Positions 23,710-32,465 of a stretch of 64,000 nucleotides of DNA are shown here, one piece after another. The notes under the pieces were generated by a model. The model made no database searches. It saw nothing but the letters and a program-made list of their open reading frames with translations, and had not been told where the DNA came from. A program made the position numbers and the translations under genes. Positions within the stretch are counted from its first letter, which is position 1. Each line of letters begins with the position of its first letter. Source of the DNA: Paenibacillus sp. FSL R5-0623 (GTDB taxonomy: Bacteria; Bacillota; Bacilli; Paenibacillales; Paenibacillaceae); the NCBI RefSeq assembly GCF_037974265.1, contig NZ_CP150233.1:5828001-5892000 (forward strand), read 5' to 3'.

Positions 23710-26556
23710 TCACACCAAGACGTCCTGTTTGGGCAGTCGAACCTTGAACGTACTTCCTTTGTCCGGTGCAGATATAAAAGTCAGCGTACCCTTGTGATCC
23801 TCTATAATTTTACGGGAAATGTACAACCCGATTCCTGTTCCACCAATCTGCCGATGATCCGAATTATCAACCCGATAGAATTTGTTGAACAGCATGTCCT
23901 TCTCTTGCTCCGCAATACCAATTCCGTAGTCACGCACATCAAGACATAACCATTCCTCTTCTTCCCATAACGTAACATCAATACGATCAGCTCCCGGAGA
24001 ATACTTGACTGCATTGCCCACCAGATTATGCAGAACCTGAACCATCCTGTTCTGGTCAGCATAAGCAAAGAAGTCTCCATTAAACGTATGCACGTAGATC
24101 CGTTGGGCAGACTTCATATTCCACTGTTCGGCAACCCCTTCTACCAATTCAACCAGCGGTACATATGTCATGTGGTAAGTCATACCTTCGTTGTCGAGGC
24201 GCTGAATATCGAGTACATCATCGAGCAAACTGCTCAGCCGCTTGCCCTCCGAAGAGATGGTCTGCATGAATTCCCGCTGTTGAGCTGCCGGAAGGTCATA
24301 CATCATCATTAATTCCACATATCCCATAATGGTGGCTACAGGCGTTCGAAGCTCATGAGATACCACACTGATGAGCTCATTTTTCATCCGATCCAGCCGT
24401 TCTTCTCCTGTCCGGTCACGGAACACCAGCAGAAACCCATGGTTTTTACCCGGGACATCCATCTGCTTCATGTACAAGGAAAATACACTTTTATCCACAT
24501 TATTGAATATAAATTCGGTCTCGATAAACGCCGTTTCTCCATTCAGGAATGCTCTCGTCTGTTCCATCAGATTGAAGTTGTCCGTTAATACCATCGTATC
24601 AATCGCCTGCGCCAAATCTTCAATGGATCTGCCCATAAAATCACCCAAACCAAACATCTCTTCTATCCTTCGGTTGACGATGGTTATAGTCCCTGATCGA
24701 TCAGACATCACGAGCCCTTCCCGTACGGATTCAATGAATTGCTCACTGATATCTCGCTGTTCCTGAATGGCAATCTTCTCATTGAACAACTCCGAGTTCA
24801 GCTTCTCCAGCGCAAGGGCATGACGTACACGATCTTCTTCTGCTCTGGTCCGCTCGGTAATATCCTTAATGAATAGATTATATAATGTCTCATTTTTGCC
24901 CAACTGGATCTCAACAATTTTGTACTCGATCGGAAATACGGAACCATCCCGTCGGATACCTGAAATTTCTTCAACAATGGTGTATCTTTTACCTTCAACA
25001 TATTCAAATCGCTCCAGCAAATTCTTGATCTCACTGCAGCTGGCCCCTTGAAAAAGAGATGGTGCTTCCTTGTGCAGGATCACTTCTTCCCGAAGCAATC
25101 CAAACATTCTTTCGGCCTCCGGATTAAACTCAACGATGATTCCATTCGAGTCTACAGCGATAATCGCATCTATTGACGATTCAATAATTGCACGTTTGAC
25201 TTCTTCACTATTCTTGAGTTCCTTGGTCCGCTCTATGACCCTGTCCTCCAGAGTTAACTTATCGTGACGAATCTGTTCGAATTGTTCCAGCAGTACATCA
25301 GCCATTTTACGCAAATTACCAATAAGAATCTGTACTTCAGTTACATGGCTCGTTGGCCACTCCATCTTCCCATTTCGAAACAGCAACCTCGGAAGAGAAC
25401 CTGTCATTCTGGTTAGTCTTAAGAGTGGACTAACGACCTTACTGCTCAGAGGAGCCGCTACAATCATGGAAGCCACGATGATGAGGAACAGGTATTGCAA
25501 TGTGGTAAGATAGATCGATTCTATTCGAGGATAATACTTGGTTGAGCTGGTCTCAATGAATACCCGATAAGGTGTTACAGCTGTCATCTCCGCTTCATAG
25601 ATGAAAGATGCCTGTTTCCAGTGATTCAATACAGCACTGTAATGGATATTTGCGGAACTTAACAGAAAGAGGTTCTCCGTTGATTTCAGAAGACGGAATC
25701 TGTCCATGTCCAGGTAATCGCCTGCTTGAAGTGTATTCAATCCAGAAGCGACGACTGTATCATTCCGATCCAGCAGAATCACATTCACACCCAGTAGATG
25801 ATGATAACGCGCCATATTCTGATCCATATTCTCGGAGGTTACATACTCTTCATCAATGTCCTGAACAACCGCAGTCGCTGCATATTTCATATCACGTAAT
25901 ATGGCATCATTCATTTGACCCAATTGTCTGCGGCTATCTGCGGATAACAGTACCAGAGAAACAAATACCACAAAGGCGACTACGTATTTAAACGCAATTC
26001 TTGTTAGTGGAATGGTTCCCATGCGTTTTGATTTGTGTTCACCCGTGGTGATCCAAAAATCAACTACAATTCCCGCAATCAGCGCATTCACCATACCAAT
26101 CACAGCAACATACATATACTCATACTTCATATCGTCTATATTTAAACCCAACATAAAATGCCCGGCATAGATAACAGGAAGTAACATCACTACCCAAAAG
26201 ACAGCATTAGCCTTGATTAAGCTGCCATTCTTCCAACGGATCTGCCAAACGAGCATCCAGATTAATTCCATGAAGTGGGCAAGCATGACAGTTAAATTGT
26301 GCGGCACAAAGCCGACAACGGTGGTATTTAACAGATAGATGACTGTAAGGGTGACAAAACCATAGATGGCCCCATGCAAACGAAGAGCGATGAGTGCTGC
26401 TGCGCTGCCAACCATAAACTGCACGCCATAGAATAAGGTAAGTGGAAAAATAGTACTTAGTGAGCCAAGAATGATCAGTATGCTGGTTCCAAACCAGGGT
26501 ATCCTTAGCTTCAGCACGACCCACTCCAGCAGCTGTTTTGCCTTTATAAGATCCAT
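23710..26556 (-). CDS. Multi-TM PAS sensor histidine kinase
   Basis: About 948 residues. The N-terminus carries roughly six transmembrane helices (residues 20-215). An extracytoplasmic region (about 220-360) and another helix (about 362-385) follow, then a HAMP-like stretch and two PAS domains. PAS 1 begins at IIESSIDAIIAVDSNGIIVEFN near 475; PAS 2 at FIESVREGLVMSDRSGTITIVN near 625. HisKA (SVVSHELRTPVATIMGYVEL) and HATPase_c (RDYGIGIA, GGTGIGLYI) end the protein. It is divergent from an OmpR-type regulator 340 bases away, its presumed partner. I prefer the ATG at 26556, behind GAGGG, over the TTG at 26562. Signal unknown; the polytopic N-terminus plus PAS may sense a membrane or redox state, and cydAB lies downstream. 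Confidence 0.82.
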   Translation of the reverse strand: MDLIKAKQLLEWVVLKLRIPWFGTSILIILGSLSTIFPLTLFYGVQFMVGSAAALIALRLHGAIYGFVTLTVIYLLNTTVVGFVPHNLTVMLAHFMELIWMLVWQIRWKNGSLIKANAVFWVVMLLPVIYAGHFMLGLNIDDMKYEYMYVAVIGMVNALIAGIVVDFWITTGEHKSKRMGTIPLTRIAFKYVVAFVVFVSLVLLSADSRRQLGQMNDAILRDMKYAATAVVQDIDEEYVTSENMDQNMARYHHLLGVNVILLDRNDTVVASGLNTLQAGDYLDMDRFRLLKSTENLFLLSSANIHYSAVLNHWKQASFIYEAEMTAVTPYRVFIETSSTKYYPRIESIYLTTLQYLFLIIVASMIVAAPLSSKVVSPLLRLTRMTGSLPRLLFRNGKMEWPTSHVTEVQILIGNLRKMADVLLEQFEQIRHDKLTLEDRVIERTKELKNSEEVKRAIIESSIDAIIAVDSNGIIVEFNPEAERMFGLLREEVILHKEAPSLFQGASCSEIKNLLERFEYVEGKRYTIVEEISGIRRDGSVFPIEYKIVEIQLGKNETLYNLFIKDITERTRAEEDRVRHALALEKLNSELFNEKIAIQEQRDISEQFIESVREGLVMSDRSGTITIVNRRIEEMFGLGDFMGRSIEDLAQAIDTMVLTDNFNLMEQTRAFLNGETAFIETEFIFNNVDKSVFSLYMKQMDVPGKNHGFLLVFRDRTGEERLDRMKNELISVVSHELRTPVATIMGYVELMMMYDLPAAQQREFMQTISSEGKRLSSLLDDVLDIQRLDNEGMTYHMTYVPLVELVEGVAEQWNMKSAQRIYVHTFNGDFFAYADQNRMVQVLHNLVGNAVKYSPGADRIDVTLWEEEEWLCLDVRDYGIGIAEQEKDMLFNKFYRVDNSDHRQIGGTGIGLYISRKIIEDHKGTLTFISAPDKGSTFKVRLPKQDVLV

Positions 26557-26901
26557 AAGCAATTGCCCTCATGGATCATTTTTTCTTCTGTTTTCAACAA
26601 CAACGTTGGTTCCCCCTATAAACTTAAGCGGATACAATCTTACTTTTTTCCCCTCAAATCGTTCTGATCCATTATACTGTAATTAGTACTTGGTGTAGCT
26701 TTGGGAAATTTTGATTGATCGGCAACCAAACTGCATTCATGCTAGAATATTGAAGTTCATTTCAAAAACTTATTTTTTTCTCTACATATACATCCTATAT
26801 TTTGGGATAGAAACATTAAAAAATTTGCGGCATTTATTCGCAATTCACCTTGTTTTTTTAGCATTTTCTTAACATATTATTTTCACCAGGAGTGTGACCC
26901 T

Positions 26902-27600
26902 ATGACTATCAAAGTACTTCTTATAGAAGATGAGAAAAATCTGGCCGACATGATTGCTTTCTTTCTTGAGGAGGAAGGATACATCACTGAACGGGTTCAT
27001 CATGCCCGCGAGGCACTTCAACTGTTTCCACAATTCCAGCCGGATATTGTTGTAACGGATCTCATGCTTCCTGAAATGGATGGAAATGATCTCGTAGAAG
27101 CCTTTCGCCAGCACTCCACTGTGCCCATTCTGATGATCTCGGCAAGCACCATGCTGAATGATCGACTTCGCGCATTGCATAATGGTGCGGATGACTTTCT
27201 GTGCAAACCATTTAGTTTGAAAGAGTTGGATGCCCGGATTAAAGCACTGCTGCGAAGATCAATCATTTCCTATAAGGATAAACCGGTAAAAGAAGACAAG
27301 CAGGCAGAGGTTACTGGACATGTGAATGTGAATGAGTACAGAAGAACTCTCTTTGTGGATGGTGTTGAAATCGAGGTCACTCATATTGAGTTTGAGATTA
27401 TGAAGGAATTGTACCGCAATCCGGGTAAAGTGTTTACACGCAATGAACTGATGGATCGCATCAAAGGCTCCGAACGCGCCTATCTGGATCGTACCATTGA
27501 TGTTCACATCTCAAGTCTGCGTAAAAAAATAGAGCCTGACCCCAAGAACCCACGTTATATTAAGACGGTTTGGGGAACAGGCTATAAATATGTGATCTAA
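26902..27600 (+). CDS. OmpR/PhoB-family response regulator
   Basis: A 232-residue two-domain regulator. The receiver (1-120) starts KVLLIEDEKNLADMI, with the phosphoacceptor in VVTDLMLPEMDG and the conserved lysine in FLCKPFSLKEL. A winged-helix DNA-binding domain follows (about 135-232), with THIEFEIMKELYRNPGKVFTR and the recognition part DRTIDVHISSLRKKIEPDP and WGTGYKY. The start follows AGGAG. The divergent membrane PAS kinase is the obvious cognate kinase. The 340-base divergent intergenic region is AT-rich; I could not fix a promoter or operator in it. Confidence 0.88.
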   Translation: MTIKVLLIEDEKNLADMIAFFLEEEGYITERVHHAREALQLFPQFQPDIVVTDLMLPEMDGNDLVEAFRQHSTVPILMISASTMLNDRLRALHNGADDFLCKPFSLKELDARIKALLRRSIISYKDKPVKEDKQAEVTGHVNVNEYRRTLFVDGVEIEVTHIEFEIMKELYRNPGKVFTRNELMDRIKGSERAYLDRTIDVHISSLRKKIEPDPKNPRYIKTVWGTGYKYVI

Positions 27601-27647
27601 TAGGACCGTAACGCTTGAAGTTAAAAACCCTCTGCCATATCCCTCTT

Positions 27648-28067
27648 TTATCTCATGGATAAGATGGGCGGTATGGCTATTTCTGATTTATGGACAGACG
27701 ACAAATGTAACCAATTTTCTATATCCTTGATTAGTTGATCCGGCTCATGCTCATTCCAGAGAATCATCTTCATCTCACCTGTACCTGTAATCTGTTGAAG
27801 GTGACGCTTCCGAATAAGGGATTTGAAATCCGTAATGACCAGTAACGGAAGTTGTGGCATAAAAGCCCGAATGGCATTTGCTGCTGACACCGCTTCTTCG
27901 GCAACCTGATAATCAACAATACAGTAACGGGCGTTTTCCCAACTTCCACGATGTGTTTCTATCGCAGAACCAGATGCTGAGTCCTCAAACCAGTTCCTGA
28001 ACAATTGAATAATATTCTCATATGTAATACGACGTTTTCCATCCGAGAGCACGGTAATGGGTTCCAT
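27648..28067 (-). CDS. Hypothetical protein, possible degenerate receiver fold
   Basis: A 139-residue soluble protein. I recognise no family. The alternation of strands and helices (ARYCIVDYQVAEEAV, LPLLVITDFKSL, MKMILWNEHEPDQLIKDI) is receiver-like: an acidic residue after the third strand, T after the fourth and an acidic loop after the fifth. The acidic pocket and KP motif of a true receiver are absent. The start is well supported by GGAGG nine bases before the ATG. It is tail-to-tail with the OmpR-type regulator gene, 47 bases apart. Confidence 0.5.
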   Translation of the reverse strand: MEPITVLSDGKRRITYENIIQLFRNWFEDSASGSAIETHRGSWENARYCIVDYQVAEEAVSAANAIRAFMPQLPLLVITDFKSLIRKRHLQQITGTGEMKMILWNEHEPDQLIKDIENWLHLSSVHKSEIAIPPILSMR

Positions 28068-28309
28068 AGGTATAACCTCCAGTTGATTCTTATCTTTATT
28101 GTGCCAATTTTCGTTTAAAAATGTTTGTGCGTGAACATGAAAGAAGTGTTAACAAATTTCGTACTTCTTCACATTAAGTGTTAGACAATTCCCCTTCACT
28201 TCTGTATGATTTCGCAGATTCCTCACATTGATGTAAAATAGAGAAATACCCGTGTGATTTAATTTACGGGAAGTTATAGATGAATCTGGTACTATAGGAG
28301 GTTACATTG

Positions 28310-29452
28310 ATGAATATTGTTTCCATTGAACCAACACCGAGTCCAAATACGATGATGTTACATCTCGATGAACGTCTGGAGGACGGAATTCGCAAAACAT
28401 ATACACTGGACAACGAACGATCTGCTCCGGCGTTCATTCGCCAGATGCTTCATATTCCCGGTGTAAAGAGTGTGTTCCACACAACAGACTTTGTAGCACT
28501 TGATCGTAAAGGGAATGCCGACTGGTCCGTTATCTTGGGTGAAGTCCAAAATCGCCTTGGACAGCAAGGTATCGATCTGGACTGGATAGAATCTGAAGAT
28601 GGTTCAGGCGAGCACTTCGGAGAAGCACAGGTATTTGTACAATTCTTCCGAGGCGTACCGATGCAAATTAGGGTCAAGGCCGGGGTCAAGGAAGAACGAA
28701 TCTCGTTGTCAGATCGTTTTGTCAAAGCCGTAACAGAAGTCGCCAGTGCGACGATGATCAAAGAACGCAAACTGAGTGATTACGGTGTTCGATATGGTGA
28801 ATTGCCTGATATTGCACGTGAAGTCGAGCAGGAATTGGAAGCCGCTTACCCGCCGGAACGATTGGAGCAGGTCATCAAACAGGCCATTGAACATGGTACC
28901 AAATCCGAAGAGTTCGTCGAGCGCCGCCGTGAATTGGATGGAGCCGAACTTGAAGAGGCTCTGCGAAACGAGGACTGGAATGTTCGCTATGCGGCATTTG
29001 ACGGCATGGAGCCTACGACAGAAAGACTGCCTCTCGTAGCCCATGCCTTGCATGACAACAAAATGCAGATTCGCCGCTTGGCTGTCGTATACCTGGGTGA
29101 CATTCGTACACCGGAAGCGATGGAATTGCTGTATGAAGCGCTTCAGGACAGTTCTCCTGCGGTACGCCGGACTGCCGGGGATACCTTGTCTGATATCGGT
29201 GACCCTGCCGCAACCCCAGCCATGACAGCCACTTTATCCGATAAAAGTAAACTTGTACGCTGGCGTGCAGCACGTTTTCTCTATGAGGTCGGAACTGAAG
29301 AAGCAGAGCAAGCGTTGAGAGTGGCAGCCGATGATCCTGAATTTGAAGTCAGCCTGCAGGCCAAGATGGCTCTGGAGCGGATCGAATCGGGCGAACAGGC
29401 CGCTGGAACGGTATGGCAGCAGATGGCTGGTCGTAACAAAAAAGAGGAATAG
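28310..29452 (+). CDS. CvfC/YpgR-family protein (NifU-N-like plus HEAT repeats)
   Basis: About 380 residues. The N-terminus (MNIVSIEPTPSPNTMMLHL; FIRQMLHIPGVKSVFHTTDF) matches the scaffold-protein Nfu/NifU N-terminal fold. The middle is a conserved domain (VFVQFFRGVPMQIRVK). The C-terminal part holds PBS-lyase/HEAT-type repeats (WNVRYAAFDGM; MQIRRLAVVYLGDIRTPEAM; SPAVRRTAGDTLSDIGDP; KLVRWRAARFLYEVGTEEAE). This is the plan of the conserved virulence factor C family (YpgR in Bacillus). Its biochemical role is unclear; a link to Fe-S or translation-related physiology is inferred from domains only. ATG 28310 has AGGAGG eight bases upstream; the TTG at 28307 is less likely. Confidence 0.82.
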   Translation: MNIVSIEPTPSPNTMMLHLDERLEDGIRKTYTLDNERSAPAFIRQMLHIPGVKSVFHTTDFVALDRKGNADWSVILGEVQNRLGQQGIDLDWIESEDGSGEHFGEAQVFVQFFRGVPMQIRVKAGVKEERISLSDRFVKAVTEVASATMIKERKLSDYGVRYGELPDIAREVEQELEAAYPPERLEQVIKQAIEHGTKSEEFVERRRELDGAELEEALRNEDWNVRYAAFDGMEPTTERLPLVAHALHDNKMQIRRLAVVYLGDIRTPEAMELLYEALQDSSPAVRRTAGDTLSDIGDPAATPAMTATLSDKSKLVRWRAARFLYEVGTEEAEQALRVAADDPEFEVSLQAKMALERIESGEQAAGTVWQQMAGRNKKEE

Positions 29453-29599
29453 TCGTCTCGCAGACCTCACATCCAACAATTGTTATTGCACTGGAAAACC
29501 ATGCGCGTTATACTGATTGTCTGTTTACTAAACAGGACACACGGTATTAAGTTGTGTTGTTCATAATTTCATAGACAATAGATACACCTCATCCATTGA

Positions 29600-29765
29600 T
29601 GGTGAGGTAGAGGTCGCGGGTGCGATCAGTATGCTGATGGAGGCGCTAAGGAGCCGCTTATGAGATCAGCCGAAAGGTGTACCCGCCGAAGCTTGCTGGA
29701 CGTTCCTTATACGGTCCGGTGAGCTGGGGCTGCTGTCGAAAGGCGCAGAACTGTCACGGAAGCAC
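29600..29765 (+). ncRNA. Lysine riboswitch (L box)
   Basis: The order of conserved L-box blocks is present: GAGGTAGAGGTCGCG near 29602, AGTA near 29628, GGAGGCGCTAAGGAGCCG, GCCGAAAGGTG near 29671, CGCCGAAGC near 29687, GGGCTGCTGTCGAAAGGC near 29727 and ACTGTCACGGA near 29750. L-boxes fold around lysine and usually shut off downstream genes by terminator formation. A terminator hairpin follows at 29847, ahead of a LysP-type permease, which fits lysine-repressed uptake. Confidence 0.88.
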
Positions 29766-29846
29766 ATTTCCTTTATATAAAGGTATGAATTCTTCTGTGT
29801 TGAGCTATCTTAATCATCTGGACATGGTGCGGACATTGAAATATTA

Positions 29847-29876
29847 AAGACCGCAGGCTGATGCCTGTGGTCTTTT
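29847..29876 (+). terminator. Riboswitch-controlled terminator before lysP
   Basis: AAAGACCGCAGGC, loop TGAT, GCCTGTGGTCTTT, then TTG: a strong hairpin about 80 bases after the L box and 56 bases before the permease start. It is the expression platform expected for a transcriptional OFF switch. Confidence 0.85.
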
Positions 29877-29931
29877 TGTTTATGAATTCAAGTATCGCAA
29901 ACATCAGTATATCGAATGAAGGAGTGTTTCC

Positions 29932-31428
29932 ATGCAAGACCGCAGTAACCCAACAACAACAACAACAACAACAACTGGACCTTCCCTGAAAAAAGGATTA
30001 CGCGCACGCCATATGACGATGATCGCCCTCGGTGGCTCGATTGGTACCGGGCTGTTTCTCGCAAGTGGTACCGCCATCTCAACCGCAGGCCCTGGTGGAG
30101 CATTAATTGCCTATGTGGCCGTTGGCATCATGGTTTATTTCCTAATGACCAGCCTTGGTGAGCTTGCTACCTTTATGCCGGACTCCGGTTCATTTAATAC
30201 GTATGCCGCACGTTTTGTCGATCCTGCTCTCGGGTTCGCCATGGGCTGGAACTTCTGGTACAACTGGGCGGTAACTATTGCAGCAGAGCTTGCTGCCGCT
30301 ACTGTACTCATTAAATACTGGTTCCCTGACAGTTCGTCCATGTTATGGAGCTTATTATTCCTCGTGCTGATCTTTTCCTTGAACGTGTTGTCCGTTAAAG
30401 GCTATGGAGAGTCCGAGTACTGGTTCGCCATTATCAAAGTCGCTACTGTTATCATCTTCCTGGCCGTTGGTGTGCTCATGATCTTTGGTATTATGGGCGG
30501 AGAAGCGGTTGGTTTCAGTAACTTCACCATCGGTGATGCGCCCATCCATGGCGGATTCTTCGCCGTGTTAGGCGTATTCATGGCTGCGGGATTTTCATTC
30601 CAAGGTACCGAGCTTATCGGGGTAGCCGCCGGTGAAAGTGAAAACCCGCGCGAAAATGTACCTCGTGCAATTCGTCAGGTATTTTGGCGCATTCTGATTT
30701 TTTACATTTTGGCGATTACCGTAATCAGTTTGATCATCCCGTATACGCATCCGAATCTGCTCAAAGGTGATCTGGAAAATATCGGTGTCAGCCCGTTCAC
30801 ACTGGTGTTTGAGAAAGCTGGACTCGCCATTGCAGCTTCCGTGATGAATGCCGTTATTCTGACTTCTGTACTCTCTGCCGGTAACTCAGGCATGTACGCT
30901 TCAAGTCGGGTTCTCTATGCCCTTGCCCGTGACGGTAAAGCCCCTCGTTTCCTGGGCAAGCTGAACAAAAAAGGCATTCCAATGAATGCACTTTTGCTTA
31001 CAACAGCCGTTGGTATGTTAGCATTCCTTGCCTCCCTGTTCGGCGATGGGATTGTGTACACCTGGTTGCTGAATGCATCCGGTATGTGTGGTTTCATCAC
31101 TTGGCTAGGTATCGCTATCAGTCATTATCGCTTCCGTCGTGCATACGTTGCACAAGGCAGGGATCTGAGCGATTTGCCTTACCGTGCACGCTGGTTCCCG
31201 TTTGGGCCCATCTTTGCTTTTGTCCTGTGTATCATCGTGATCATCGGACAGAATTATCAGGCATTCACGGGTGATCAGATCGACTGGAGTGGAGCCATCG
31301 TTGCCTACCTGAGCGTACCCCTGTTCCTGGTGTTGTGGCTTGGTTACAAATGGATCAAAAAGACCAAAGTGGTGCCGCTGCAGGAATGTGATTTCACACC
31401 TACTGATTCACCAAGTGACAAGCACTAA
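29932..31428 (+). CDS. lysP: Lysine-specific amino acid permease
   Basis: A 498-residue APC-superfamily transporter with twelve transmembrane helices. The hallmark GGSIGTGLFLASGTAISTAGP occupies TM1. FSFQGTELIGVAAGESENPR is in the TM6 region, and SAGNSGMYASSRVLYALARDG follows later. The sequence belongs to the amino-acid permease group that includes LysP; the upstream L-box riboswitch fixes lysine as the probable substrate. The cytoplasmic N-terminus carries eight consecutive Thr encoded by an (ACA)n tract. GAAGGAG precedes the ATG. Downstream is a terminator at 31517. Confidence 0.88.
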   Translation: MQDRSNPTTTTTTTTGPSLKKGLRARHMTMIALGGSIGTGLFLASGTAISTAGPGGALIAYVAVGIMVYFLMTSLGELATFMPDSGSFNTYAARFVDPALGFAMGWNFWYNWAVTIAAELAAATVLIKYWFPDSSSMLWSLLFLVLIFSLNVLSVKGYGESEYWFAIIKVATVIIFLAVGVLMIFGIMGGEAVGFSNFTIGDAPIHGGFFAVLGVFMAAGFSFQGTELIGVAAGESENPRENVPRAIRQVFWRILIFYILAITVISLIIPYTHPNLLKGDLENIGVSPFTLVFEKAGLAIAASVMNAVILTSVLSAGNSGMYASSRVLYALARDGKAPRFLGKLNKKGIPMNALLLTTAVGMLAFLASLFGDGIVYTWLLNASGMCGFITWLGIAISHYRFRRAYVAQGRDLSDLPYRARWFPFGPIFAFVLCIIVIIGQNYQAFTGDQIDWSGAIVAYLSVPLFLVLWLGYKWIKKTKVVPLQECDFTPTDSPSDKH

Positions 31429-31516
31429 CGAAGAATCACGCTATTTCTGTCCTCTACGTTCTCATGTAAATGGTTAGTTCAACTTATACAACGATACAAT
31501 CTGACACCATATAATA

Positions 31517-31569
31517 AAACCTCCCCGTGGCGTTGCAGTCTTCCTACTGTAGCGAAAAGGGGAGGTTTT
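31517..31569 (+). terminator. Terminator after lysP
   Basis: AAAACCTCCCC pairs with GGGGAGGTTTT across a 31-base loop that has its own pairing (CTGCAACGCC-like and TGCAGTC). It is followed by TTTTG. Confidence 0.75.
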
Positions 31570-31697
31570 GTGTTGGATCGGCTCCCCCTTTGAACATTTC
31601 TGTACGTCCTTTCGTCCCTGTCCATATTTTGTATAGATCCGTAAGTAGAATAGAGAAGGGTATACTATTTTTCTTGGACAACGGGAGTTGATGTATA

Positions 31698-32339
31698 ATG
31701 AAAAAATTCTCTATTCTGCTCGTTCTACTGGGCATCCTGATCATCAGCTTTCCTTTCCTGCGGGAAACGTATTATGACTGGCAGCAAACCCGTGTCATGA
31801 ACGATCTGGAGCAGTTGCAAAATGGCTTGTCTAAACTTAATCACTCCTTTGAACAAGGCATACAGGATGCAGCTTCTGCCGAGCCAACTACTGACAATAC
31901 AGGTACAGTGCAAGAGGACTCCTCGGATACGTTGGGGGTGCTATCGATTGACAAGATTGATGTCCGCTTACCCATTCTGGAGGGTGCAACGGAGGACAAC
32001 ATGAAGGTAGCTGCAACCCATCTTGTCGAAACCACTAGGATCGGGAACAATGGTAATGCTGCCATAGCCGCTCATCGTGCCCACAAAAAAGGACGACTGT
32101 TCAATCGTCTGGGAGAACTCCAGATTGGCGATTCAATGGAAGTCACCCTGGCAGATCGAACAATTATCCAGTACAAGGTAGATCATATATCCGTTGTGGA
32201 GCCAACTGACTTATCTGTGCTGGAGGATCCCGGGCTTGGACAGGTCCTTACCTTGATTACCTGTGATCCACTCGTCAATCCAACACATCGCCTAATTGTA
32301 AGAGCTATTGCAGTGAATCCGAATGTTACGGAGACCTGA
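31698..32339 (+). CDS. Class D sortase
   Basis: A 213-residue protein with an N-terminal signal-anchor helix (ILLVLLGILIISFPFL). A linker follows, then a sortase catalytic domain from about residue 80 (LGVLSIDKIDVRLPILEG). The catalytic histidine is in AAIAAHRAHKKG near 124, the cysteine in TLITCDPL near 190 and the arginine in HRLIVRA near 203. TLxTCDP and the short length indicate class D. Sortases cleave an LPXTG-like motif between T and G and link the protein to peptidoglycan. The convergent neighbour encodes an LPQTG adhesin, the likely substrate. The start is behind GGGAG. Confidence 0.88.
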   Translation: MKKFSILLVLLGILIISFPFLRETYYDWQQTRVMNDLEQLQNGLSKLNHSFEQGIQDAASAEPTTDNTGTVQEDSSDTLGVLSIDKIDVRLPILEGATEDNMKVAATHLVETTRIGNNGNAAIAAHRAHKKGRLFNRLGELQIGDSMEVTLADRTIIQYKVDHISVVEPTDLSVLEDPGLGQVLTLITCDPLVNPTHRLIVRAIAVNPNVTET

Positions 32340-32360
32340 TCCTCCCTAAATATCACCAAA

Positions 32361-32426
32361 AAATACCCTCTAGCATATTCACACGTCGACGCTAAGTCTT
32401 CGTAGTGATTGCTAGAGGGTATTTCT
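32361..32426. terminator. Shared bidirectional terminator between sortase and adhesin genes
   Basis: AAATACCCTCTAGCA pairs with TGCTAGAGGGTATTT across a 36-base loop. T/A runs on both sides allow termination of both convergent genes. Confidence 0.8.
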
Positions 32427-32465
32427 ATCTACACAAGATGAATCTTAGATACTGCGTTTTTCGAT

